DNA of 50,363 bases. Origin: a virus. Under the pieces are notes generated by a model. That model saw only the letters and a list, made by a program, of their open reading frames with translations, had not been told where the DNA came from and did not search any database. This document shows positions 41,379-48,204 of this stretch, one piece after another; the first letter of the stretch is position 1, and every line of letters begins with the position of its first letter. Location: the IMG/VR virus record IMGVR_UViG_3300025322_000030, positions 1 to 50,363 of that record. The stretch is one strand, 5' to 3'. The position numbers were made by a program, and so were the translations under genes.

Positions 41379-42376
41379 CCTTCCCAATTCCTGAGAATCC
41401 AAACTGGTGGATACTCGACTCGTCAAAGCTAGATGATTATCTAGCCTGTCCACGTAAGTTCTTCTTCACTCATATCCTTGGATGGAGGATGGATATTCCT
41501 GCTCATGATCTTTGGTTCGGCTCAGCTTGGCATAAGGCAAGAGAATGGCAGTTGCTTCACGGCTATGAGGATGTGCAAAGTGCTTACTTTGCATTCCTCA
41601 GTGAGTACCGCAAACACTTCGACCAAGAAACAGATTCAATCTATACCCCAAAGGACCCAGCTGGAGTATTAAATGCACTACTAAAGTTCCGGGATGAGAG
41701 ATTCAACGATCTTATTGAGAATAGGGTTGTCGAAATAGACGGAATCAAAATGGTTGAGATCTCTGGGACTGTACCAGTAGATGAGAAAAGAGTCCTTTAT
41801 TACAAGATGGACTCTATAATGGAGAGGATGTCCGACGAGATGATCTTCTCCTGGGACCACAAAAGTACTTCTGGTAGGTATATAAACTCCAGGCAGTGGA
41901 CTGAACAGTTTCATCTAAGTGTTCAGAATGGAACCTATACTCACTGTCTGTTTTGTATGTTTCCAGTTGACAAAGTCCTCGGAGTGGAGTTTTGTGGTAC
42001 AGGTTTTGAGTATCTTCAGCGTGGCTCAGCCAATCGCTCAGCAGGTTATCACGCAACTCTTCAGCGAGTACCTGCATTCAAAACTCCTGACCAGATGAAT
42101 GTCTGGCTTTGGAACGTCCTAGACATAATCAACAACATAGAACGTGACGTTGATAGGTTGTCACACTGCAAGGAGAGTGATCCTGTAATGATGGCCTTTC
42201 AGCAGAATCCTAAGTCATGCACAGACTACAAAGGCTGTCCATTTCATGACTTCTGTTTATCGTGGAGTAATCCGTTACAGCGTTGTTACGAACCTCCTAT
42301 TGGTTTCAGAGTCGAGTTCTGGAATCCTTCAGAGATGGACACAACTGTTAAGAAGAACTTGGAGTGGCCTAAATGA
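41375..42376 (+). CDS. PD-(D/E)XK exonuclease, Cas4/AddB-like with Fe-S site
   Basis: A 333-aa protein. The first Cys of a 4Fe-4S site is Cys25 in YLACPRKF; the other three are Cys282, Cys288 and Cys294 near the C-terminus. His53 (AWHKA), an acidic residue and Asp161-His-Lys163 (DHK) form the nuclease core. It probably resects DNA 5' to 3' for phage recombination, in line with the neighbouring Sak4-like ATPase and SSB. Confidence 0.8.
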   Translation: MTFPIPENPNWWILDSSKLDDYLACPRKFFFTHILGWRMDIPAHDLWFGSAWHKAREWQLLHGYEDVQSAYFAFLSEYRKHFDQETDSIYTPKDPAGVLNALLKFRDERFNDLIENRVVEIDGIKMVEISGTVPVDEKRVLYYKMDSIMERMSDEMIFSWDHKSTSGRYINSRQWTEQFHLSVQNGTYTHCLFCMFPVDKVLGVEFCGTGFEYLQRGSANRSAGYHATLQRVPAFKTPDQMNVWLWNVLDIINNIERDVDRLSHCKESDPVMMAFQQNPKSCTDYKGCPFHDFCLSWSNPLQRCYEPPIGFRVEFWNPSEMDTTVKKNLEWPK

Positions 42377-42609
42377 CGAAATCAATCAAGCAAAAGTGGG
42401 CGCAGGAAAGATGCTTCCTTAACTATGGTTCACTTCTTGGAATTGAAGCAAGATTGAGGCAAATAGCTAAGGCGCGCAGTACTACAAGCAAAGAATCTGT
42501 AATATTAATGCATATAGCAGACAGACTAAATGTTGTTACTCTCATGTGGCTCAGTGAAAGTAGCAAGAAAGCCTCTAAGTCCATATTTACTCTTGAAAGG
42601 ACATGGTGA
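42373..42609 (+). CDS. Small helical protein, unknown
   Basis: A 78-aa helical basic protein between nuclease and ATPase genes, coupled to both. No family recognised; a cofactor of the recombination set is possible. Confidence 0.5.
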   Translation: MTKSIKQKWAQERCFLNYGSLLGIEARLRQIAKARSTTSKESVILMHIADRLNVVTLMWLSESSKKASKSIFTLERTW

Positions 42610-42610
42610 G

Positions 42611-43441
42611 ATGCCCTACGACTTCAAATCAGAGCTAGCTCGAGTCAGGAAGTACTACGAAGGTGATCCACTTCAGAAAAGATTCAGTGCTCTTGTTTGT
42701 GGTGGTATAGGATCAGGTAAGTCATATCTGCTAAGAACGGCTCGCAGACCCGTTCATGTAGACTCATTTGATCCAGGAGGAACAAAATGTAATCTGCCAC
42801 TCATTAAAAGTGGGGATATGGTAGCTGATACCAGATGGGAGACTGAGGATCCTTACTTTCCTGATAAGTTTGCAGCGTGGATGAAAGTTACAAACATAAG
42901 ATTGGAGATGGGATATTTTAATCACTTTGGAACCTATTGCCTAGATAGTGCAACAACTTGGGGAGAGGCAGTGATGAACTATCGCCTGGCTGGTGAAGGC
43001 AGAGCTGGTGAAGCCCCAAAGTGGGCACATGACTATGTGCCACAGAAGACTTACATGGTTAACTACATTAGAAAGCTAATGAGATTACCATGTGACTTCA
43101 TACTGACTGGGCATTTACGTGAGATTGAGGAAATTATCAGCGTAGATACAAAGACTGGAGTAACGAGAAAGAGTATCGAATATAGATTTTATACAGTCGG
43201 TCAAGCTGTCCTGACCATCCCGCTCTTATTCGACGAGATTTATGTACTCCTCGGAAAGGAGGGTAAAGATGGAGTAGAACGTAAAATGCTCATTGATGCA
43301 CAAGGTAAATACATAGCTAGGTCAAGACTTAGGGCTAATGGAAAACTTGATTCAGTAGAAGCACCTAACATCAAAGCCCTACTCAAAAAGATTGGCCTGT
43401 CGTGGGAAGATAAACCTAAACTTGAAATGGAGGTGAAATGA
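42611..43441 (+). CDS. Sak4-like RecA-fold ATPase
   Basis: A 276-aa P-loop ATPase with Walker A GGIGSGKS (31-38) and a Walker B-like FILTGH segment. Size, HVDSFDPGG motif and position match the phage Sak4/AAA_24 recombinases, which promote single-strand annealing together with an SSB. The SSB gene lies 0.3 kb downstream. The ATG at 42611 follows the upstream stop by 1 nt and has AAAGGA about 9 nt before it. Confidence 0.75.
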   Translation: MPYDFKSELARVRKYYEGDPLQKRFSALVCGGIGSGKSYLLRTARRPVHVDSFDPGGTKCNLPLIKSGDMVADTRWETEDPYFPDKFAAWMKVTNIRLEMGYFNHFGTYCLDSATTWGEAVMNYRLAGEGRAGEAPKWAHDYVPQKTYMVNYIRKLMRLPCDFILTGHLREIEEIISVDTKTGVTRKSIEYRFYTVGQAVLTIPLLFDEIYVLLGKEGKDGVERKMLIDAQGKYIARSRLRANGKLDSVEAPNIKALLKKIGLSWEDKPKLEMEVK

Positions 43442-43731
43442 ATAAAGAAGAAGTAAAAGAGTTGATATCAACAAAGGATATACTACAAGCTACCTCAGAA
43501 GAGTTGAAAGAGATACATATGAGGTTGGCTAAGTTGGAGAGTAAACTAAACAGATACGACAGAATATTCGAGTCAGCTTTTAGAGAAGAGGCAGAATCCA
43601 GGTTGCATCTTGGATCACTGCATGGACATGAACAAGCAGATAAAGCATACAGAGCTAGTAGTCTAGAGATGTTAAGAATGAAATTAGAAAGGAAGGTGAT
43701 GCCTGGAACACTAATACCTGTTGACAAATAG
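43438..43731 (+). CDS. Coiled-coil protein, unknown
   Basis: A 97-aa protein of mostly charged coiled coil (SEELKEIHMRLAKLESKLNRYD). GGAGG lies 5 nt before the ATG, which overlaps the ATPase stop. Perhaps a partner of the recombination genes. Confidence 0.5.
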   Translation: MNKEEVKELISTKDILQATSEELKEIHMRLAKLESKLNRYDRIFESAFREEAESRLHLGSLHGHEQADKAYRASSLEMLRMKLERKVMPGTLIPVDK

Positions 43732-43753
43732 TCCGAACCAAAATAAATCAATC
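43731..43753. promoter_or_regulatory. 23-bp dyad copy 15
   Basis: Arms GTCCGAAC and AATCAATC. It lies in the gap before the SSB gene, ahead of its ribosome site. Confidence 0.75.
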
Positions 43754-43773
43754 TTTCCAAAAAGGAGAGACAA

Positions 43774-44247
43774 ATGTCTCTAACTGATTACAGTGATCTT
43801 GAAAAAGAAATAGCAAGTGCGCCAGAGCCAAAGGTTCTCCCTCGAGGAGCTGAGGTTAAGGCAAGGATCATCAATGTCAGAGATGGCATTAGTGATAAGA
43901 ACGATGCTCAGTGGTATCAGCCAGTATTTGATGTACCTGCTGATCCACTTGTAGTGGAGTTCAATGACTTCTTCTGGGACCTGGCAGATCGTGACAAGCT
44001 AGATCCTAAGCAAGCAGCAAGGGCAATGACGAAGTTTAAGAACTTCGCTGCAGCCTTTGGACTTGACTACTCAAAACCATTCGACTGGACCCAGGACCTA
44101 CTTGGACTGCAGGGCTGGGTCATTCTCGGTGTTCGTAAGAGTGACGAGTATGGAGACCAGAACACAGTCTCCAAATACGTAGCAGGTCACGGCAGACCTA
44201 ATGTGGCCAGAAAGGAGGATATAGAAGAAGACGACATCCCGTTCTAA
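43774..44247 (+). CDS. Single-stranded DNA-binding protein
   Basis: A 157-aa protein with an OB-fold-like pattern (VLPRGAEVKARIINVRDG) and an acidic C-terminus ending EEDDIPF, the typical SSB tip that recruits partners. AAGGAG lies upstream. It would protect ssDNA and work with the Sak4-like ATPase. Confidence 0.8.
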   Translation: MSLTDYSDLEKEIASAPEPKVLPRGAEVKARIINVRDGISDKNDAQWYQPVFDVPADPLVVEFNDFFWDLADRDKLDPKQAARAMTKFKNFAAAFGLDYSKPFDWTQDLLGLQGWVILGVRKSDEYGDQNTVSKYVAGHGRPNVARKEDIEEDDIPF

Positions 44248-44256
44248 GCCCTTGAG

Positions 44257-44311
44257 TGCCGGTGTCCTCTTGATACCATCGGTAGGTGAGGCGAAGGCTA
44301 TCGAGCCGGCA
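44257..44311 (+). ncRNA. Three-way-junction RNA candidate after SSB
   Basis: TGCCGG pairs with CCGGCA to close the element. Inside are a short hairpin (TGTC/GATA, loop CTCTT) and a 7-bp hairpin (TCGGTAG/CTATCGA) with a 12-nt loop. It lies in the 110-bp gap after the SSB gene and is GC-rich. No T-run follows, so it is not a simple terminator. Confidence 0.4.
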
Positions 44312-44320
44312 ATTAAACAA

Positions 44321-44343
44321 GTTCGTTCCAAAATTGATCGAAC
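44321..44343. promoter_or_regulatory. 23-bp dyad copy 16
   Basis: Arms GTTCGTTC and GATCGAAC. It ends just before the ribosome site of the next gene. Confidence 0.8.
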
Positions 44344-44357
44344 TAAAGAGGAAAGAT

Positions 44358-44537
44358 ATGGATTACTCAGTCATAATACTTTCAGTTGCTATAATATTAT
44401 TAGCTATAAGTGTATGTGCTTTAGATAGAAAAATACGAGCTCTAAATGACATATGCATGAGTCATTTATGTCAATCAGCGGATAAGCCTGATGACAAAGG
44501 AAAAGACAATGGACTACAAGATTATCAGTGTAAATAG
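44358..44537 (+). CDS. Small membrane-anchored protein
   Basis: A 59-aa protein with an N-terminal membrane segment (VIILSVAIILLAISVCAL) and a polar C-terminus. AGAGG lies 8 nt before the ATG. Function unknown. Confidence 0.55.
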   Translation: MDYSVIILSVAIILLAISVCALDRKIRALNDICMSHLCQSADKPDDKGKDNGLQDYQCK

Positions 44538-44754
44538 AAGAACTTATCCAAAGCAACTTGGAAGTACTGATGAGTGGGATTACTCACCTCCAACAATTGT
44601 AACTGTGTTAGTCCTTGGTAACGTAGGTGACTACGCAGCATACATAGGTATAGGATCTCCAGAATGGATTGCGAGGTTTGGAGCTAAACTCATGTTTGAA
44701 GAAGCTAAAATTCACTTTCCAACTATAGAAAGAGAAAAGTACAGAGGTTACTGA
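44509..44754 (+). CDS. Small alpha/beta protein, unknown
   Basis: An 81-aa protein with strands around TIVTVLVLGNVGDYAAYIG. The ATG at 44509 has AAAGGA about 7 nt upstream; one at 44491 would add 6 residues. Its last base is shared with the next start. Confidence 0.5.
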   Translation: MDYKIISVNRRTYPKQLGSTDEWDYSPPTIVTVLVLGNVGDYAAYIGIGSPEWIARFGAKLMFEEAKIHFPTIEREKYRGY

Positions 44755-45887
44755 TGAACATTCTAGTTCTAGGCTACGACGGTTACATAGGCTGGCCACT
44801 TACACTTGAGCTACTCAAAGATGGACACATTGTTAGTGGAATAGATAATGGATCTAGAAGGTTTAGAGTAACTGAGTGTGGAAGTCAGTCACTGACACCT
44901 ATACTTACAAGAGCTAGCAGATGGACCTACCTGAGAGATAATTTCGATAAGGTTCATCTTCTGATAGATAACAACATCTCACACATGAGTGAGCAGTTAA
45001 AATATATCTTTGAAAACTATAGCATAGACGTTATATTCCATCTAGCCGAGCAGCCATCTGCACCCTGGTCAATGGCTAATTTCCATCGGGCCAATAAGAC
45101 CCAGATAGAGAACGTATCCGGTACACTTGCTCTACTTTGGGCCATGAAAGAAGCATGTCCAAAAGCTCACCTAATCAAAATAGGTACAATGGGCGAGTAT
45201 GGTACACCTAATTGTGACATCCCTGAAGGTAGAATAGAAGAAGGTCCAATGGCTGGACTTCTATTTCCTCGTACTGCAGGCTCGTTCTACCACCTCTCCA
45301 AGGTCCACGATACTCACAACATTGAGTTTGCTTGTCGTAACTGGGGACTTCGTTCGACTGACATAATGCAAGGAGTTGTATTTGGATTGAATGAAACTGA
45401 CAATGATGCAGAGTTGACCAGGTTTGATTATGATGAGTACTTTGGAACTGTCATAAACAGATTCTGTGTCCAGGCTATCATAGGCCATCCACTCACAGTA
45501 TATGGCTATGGAGGCCAAACAAGAGGGTTCATACCACTGAGAGACTCAATCAAGTGTCTGAAAATAGCGATGGATAATCCTCCTGTGAAGGGTGAGTATA
45601 GAACATTTAATCAGTTCGAGAGTATTCATACTATTAACGAGCTAGCTTATATGGTTAGGGATGCACTTCACACTCTCAACATGCCATACAGGATAGATCA
45701 CATACCTAATCCACGTAAGGAATCAGAAGATCATTACTATAATCCAAGGCATTTGGGTCTGGCTAAGTTTGGCTACAGCCCATCTATATCCATACACAGG
45801 GATATATACGAACTAATCAAAAAAATTCTACCATACAAGGACAGAGTAATCAAAGAAGTAATCATGCCAAAGACTACATGGAAATAG
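44754..45887 (+). CDS. UDP-sulfoquinovose synthase homologue (SQD1/SqdB-like)
   Basis: A 377-aa short-chain dehydrogenase-type sugar enzyme. NAD site GYDGYIG is at 7-13. The match to SQD1 is extensive: SLTPI, EQPSAPWSM, GTMGEYGTP (Thr145), SFYHLSKVHDTHN (Tyr179, Lys183), NRFCVQ with GHPLTVYG, GGQTRGF, and HYYNPRH. The catalytic Thr, Tyr and Lys are all present. SQD1 makes UDP-sulfoquinovose from UDP-glucose and sulfite, the precursor of sulfolipids and of some glycans. It is embedded in the early region. Whether this copy is used for virion or host-surface sugars is inference. Confidence 0.85.
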   Translation: MNILVLGYDGYIGWPLTLELLKDGHIVSGIDNGSRRFRVTECGSQSLTPILTRASRWTYLRDNFDKVHLLIDNNISHMSEQLKYIFENYSIDVIFHLAEQPSAPWSMANFHRANKTQIENVSGTLALLWAMKEACPKAHLIKIGTMGEYGTPNCDIPEGRIEEGPMAGLLFPRTAGSFYHLSKVHDTHNIEFACRNWGLRSTDIMQGVVFGLNETDNDAELTRFDYDEYFGTVINRFCVQAIIGHPLTVYGYGGQTRGFIPLRDSIKCLKIAMDNPPVKGEYRTFNQFESIHTINELAYMVRDALHTLNMPYRIDHIPNPRKESEDHYYNPRHLGLAKFGYSPSISIHRDIYELIKKILPYKDRVIKEVIMPKTTWK

Positions 45888-45889
45888 CT

Positions 45890-46075
45890 ATGTATAAAAT
45901 AAGATTTAAGTATTTCTGCTCATCCTGTGGCATAACCTGGTATAGTATGGAAGATGCACCTCATGCCAGAATATGTATAGAGTGTCAGACTGATAAGCAC
46001 ACAGAGTATAGAGAAATAACAGAACACGACGACATACCGGCTAGTATAAATCCACTTACAAATGGAAGTGAATAA
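45890..46075 (+). CDS. Small Zn-ribbon protein
   Basis: A 61-aa protein with CSSCG and CIEC pairs. The start is uncertain: ATG at 45890 or 45878, neither with a strong ribosome site. It overlaps the next start by the stop codon. Confidence 0.5.
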   Translation: MYKIRFKYFCSSCGITWYSMEDAPHARICIECQTDKHTEYREITEHDDIPASINPLTNGSE

Positions 46076-46329
46076 TGTCATCTATAGATTACAAACCTAG
46101 ATTAGTAATTGAGATTACTGAAGAGCAGAAGAAAAGAGCTGACAGGCTAATAGGCCAGTATGGTCTAAGAAAAGCTGTATTTGGGCCAGTCTTGGACGAC
46201 GTACTTGATTTGATAGAGGAGTACGGTGGTGTGGCTATAGGTATTATGATTAGTGGTAAGGTCAAACCAAGGGATATCATTCCAATCTTACGTAGGGCTG
46301 AGGAGGTAGGCAATGGCGAATCTAGATGA
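46075..46329 (+). CDS. Possible ribbon-helix-helix protein
   Basis: An 84-aa protein. LVIEITEEQKKRADRLI followed by a turn and FGPVLDDVLDLIEEYG gives the strand-helix-helix form of RHH regulators. It could be a DNA-binding factor; the C-terminal half differs from known families. Confidence 0.45.
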   Translation: MSSIDYKPRLVIEITEEQKKRADRLIGQYGLRKAVFGPVLDDVLDLIEEYGGVAIGIMISGKVKPRDIIPILRRAEEVGNGESR

Positions 46330-46528
46330 TCTTGGAATTGTGTCAATCTCTGACATGCAGACAGATGAGGCACTGGAGCTTCTTCGTCAGATAAGATTAT
46401 CTAGAAGAATTCCAACTGGTAAGACTAAAACCAAATCACAGACAAAGAAGCAATCCAAATCAGCACTAAACATCAGCTCAGAACAAGCAGCTGAGATACT
46501 AAAACTCATAACTGGAGAAGACAAATGA
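46313..46528 (+). CDS. Small basic protein, unknown
   Basis: A 71-aa protein with a Lys/Thr/Gln-rich middle (GKTKTKSQTKKQSKS). It overlaps both neighbours. Confidence 0.5.
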   Translation: MANLDDLGIVSISDMQTDEALELLRQIRLSRRIPTGKTKTKSQTKKQSKSALNISSEQAAEILKLITGEDK

Positions 46529-46758
46529 CTACATTTAGTATACACTTGAACGAGAGAGAATTAGTAAGCTTGATAAAGTTCTTGATGTGTCTATCTGATG
46601 AAACAGTAGGCACATTTACATACTTCACTAAAGGAAAGGCACTCAGGGTTCACTTCAGAGGAGACAATAAAAAGGTGCAAAAGCAGATATGTGAATGGCT
46701 AAGTATTCCTGAGAGAAAACAGAACTTTATGGGAGCTAAGGATGATAAAAGTCGGTGA
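46525..46758 (+). CDS. Small protein, unknown
   Basis: A 77-aa alpha/beta protein (TTFSIHLNERELVSLIKFL). The start overlaps the previous stop as ATGA, and its end overlaps the ParB-methyltransferase gene. Confidence 0.5.
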   Translation: MTTFSIHLNERELVSLIKFLMCLSDETVGTFTYFTKGKALRVHFRGDNKKVQKQICEWLSIPERKQNFMGAKDDKSR

Positions 46759-48061
46759 AGTGGCTATGATCCCAACGTCGTCAATAGTTGTTGATGATGA
46801 CAGAGCTAGAAAGATAATGGGAGACCTGGATGGGCTAGAAACTAACATGAAAGAATCAGGACTAATCTCTCCATTAGCTGTAAAATATAACAGTGATGGG
46901 AGTTACAAACTCCTGGCTGGCGAACGTAGATATATTGTACTCAAGCGTAATAATGTAGAAAGCATACCAGTTAGAATATATACTGAGGATCTAACTGATC
47001 TCGAGATGAAGATTATAGAGAAGTCTGAAAACTTCTTTCGCAAGGACATGGAATACTGGGAGTTTGACAAGCTAACTCTCGAGATCCATCAAATGCAGCA
47101 GGAGCTGCATGGAGCTAAGACTCCAGGACCTACAAGCGTAGGTTGGGGGACTAGAGATACTGCAGAGATGTTATCCAGTAGTCAGCCCGCTGTAGTTGAA
47201 TCTGTGAAACGAGCTCAGGCTAGAGAAGCATTCCCAGATCTGTTTGACAATTGTAAGACTGCAAGTGATGCCAGTAAGATACTGAAGAAGATAGATGAAG
47301 CTGCTGTTAGGCAGGTTATAGCACAAAGGCTGGAAGCTCAGTCATCTGAAGGCACCATCCATGACTTAGCTAAGAGATTTATAGTGAAAGACTTCTTCAA
47401 AGGTATTAGGGAAGTCCCTGATGGAATAATTCACTTAGTGGAAATAGATCCACCATATGCTATAAACTTGGCTCATCAAAGAAAGAAGGACGGTGAGTCA
47501 CAGTATCAGCTAGAAGACTACAATGATATAGATCAAGACTCATATCCATCATTTTTGGATCGAACTTTGAAGGAATGTTATAGGGTGATGACTGAGCACT
47601 CATGGCTAATTATCTGGTTCGCGCCAGAACCCTGGTTCGATGAAGTATATAAGGCACTAAACAGCGCAGGATTTAGCACGACTAGAATGGTAGGCGTATG
47701 GACGAAAGGTGTGCCTGGGCAGAGTATGAATCCCTCAATCAGACTAGCCAACAGCTACGAAATGTTCTTCTACGCATGGAAAGGTCAGCCTGCACTAAAC
47801 AAAGCTGGCAGAAGCAACGAGTTTCATTTCTCACCAGTTCCATCTAATCAAAAGACCCATCCAACAGAGAGACCAATAGAGCTAATGAAGGAGGTATATG
47901 ATACTTTTGCGTTCCAAGGATCTCGAGTGCTAATTCCTTTTCTTGGATCTGGAAATGGAATACTCGCATCCCAGCAGCTTGGAATGTCAGCTTTTGGATT
48001 TGAGCTTAGTAAGTCGTATAAGGATTCATTCTTAGTCAAAGTACACTTAATGAGAGGATAA
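46742..48061 (+). CDS. ParB-like / DNA methyltransferase fusion
   Basis: A 439-aa protein. Residues 1-110 are a ParB/Srx-like domain (GLISPLAVKY, AGERRY at 59-64, then a KSENFFRKD segment). A helix-turn-helix-like part follows near 135-155 (TAEMLSSSQPAVVESV). Residues 200-439 are an N4/N6 methyltransferase of beta order: catalytic DPPY at 236-239 precedes the SAM motif FLGSGNG at 400-406. It would methylate an adenine or cytosine in a sequence chosen in part by the ParB/HTH region. No restriction enzyme partner was seen, so it is an orphan, perhaps protective or regulatory. Near its middle lies a weak dyad half-site (47543). Confidence 0.8.
   Translation: MIKVGEVAMIPTSSIVVDDDRARKIMGDLDGLETNMKESGLISPLAVKYNSDGSYKLLAGERRYIVLKRNNVESIPVRIYTEDLTDLEMKIIEKSENFFRKDMEYWEFDKLTLEIHQMQQELHGAKTPGPTSVGWGTRDTAEMLSSSQPAVVESVKRAQAREAFPDLFDNCKTASDASKILKKIDEAAVRQVIAQRLEAQSSEGTIHDLAKRFIVKDFFKGIREVPDGIIHLVEIDPPYAINLAHQRKKDGESQYQLEDYNDIDQDSYPSFLDRTLKECYRVMTEHSWLIIWFAPEPWFDEVYKALNSAGFSTTRMVGVWTKGVPGQSMNPSIRLANSYEMFFYAWKGQPALNKAGRSNEFHFSPVPSNQKTHPTERPIELMKEVYDTFAFQGSRVLIPFLGSGNGILASQQLGMSAFGFELSKSYKDSFLVKVHLMRG
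47543..47565. promoter_or_regulatory. Half-site resembling the 23-bp dyad
   Basis: Only the right arm GATCGAAC is intact. It may be coincidence. Confidence 0.25.
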
Positions 48062-48063
48062 TT

Positions 48064-48198
48064 ATGGAAAACTATTCCGCTGTATATGCACTTGGAGGAG
48101 TAGTAGTTGGATGGCTACTCTATTGGCTAACAGTATTTGTAACATCGGAGATAGGATATAGGATCAGAGAGAGACGATATAGAAATGGTAAATTCTAG
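48064..48198 (+). CDS. Small single-span membrane protein
   Basis: A 44-aa protein with one membrane segment (GGVVVGWLLYWLTVFV) and a basic C-terminus (RIRERRYRNGK). The ATG follows the methyltransferase stop by 2 nt, within AGAGGATAATT. It sits directly before the DNA polymerase. A membrane-anchoring or lysis-related role is possible. Confidence 0.5.
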   Translation: MENYSAVYALGGVVVGWLLYWLTVFVTSEIGYRIRERRYRNGKF

Positions 48199-48204
48199 CT
48201 CAAT

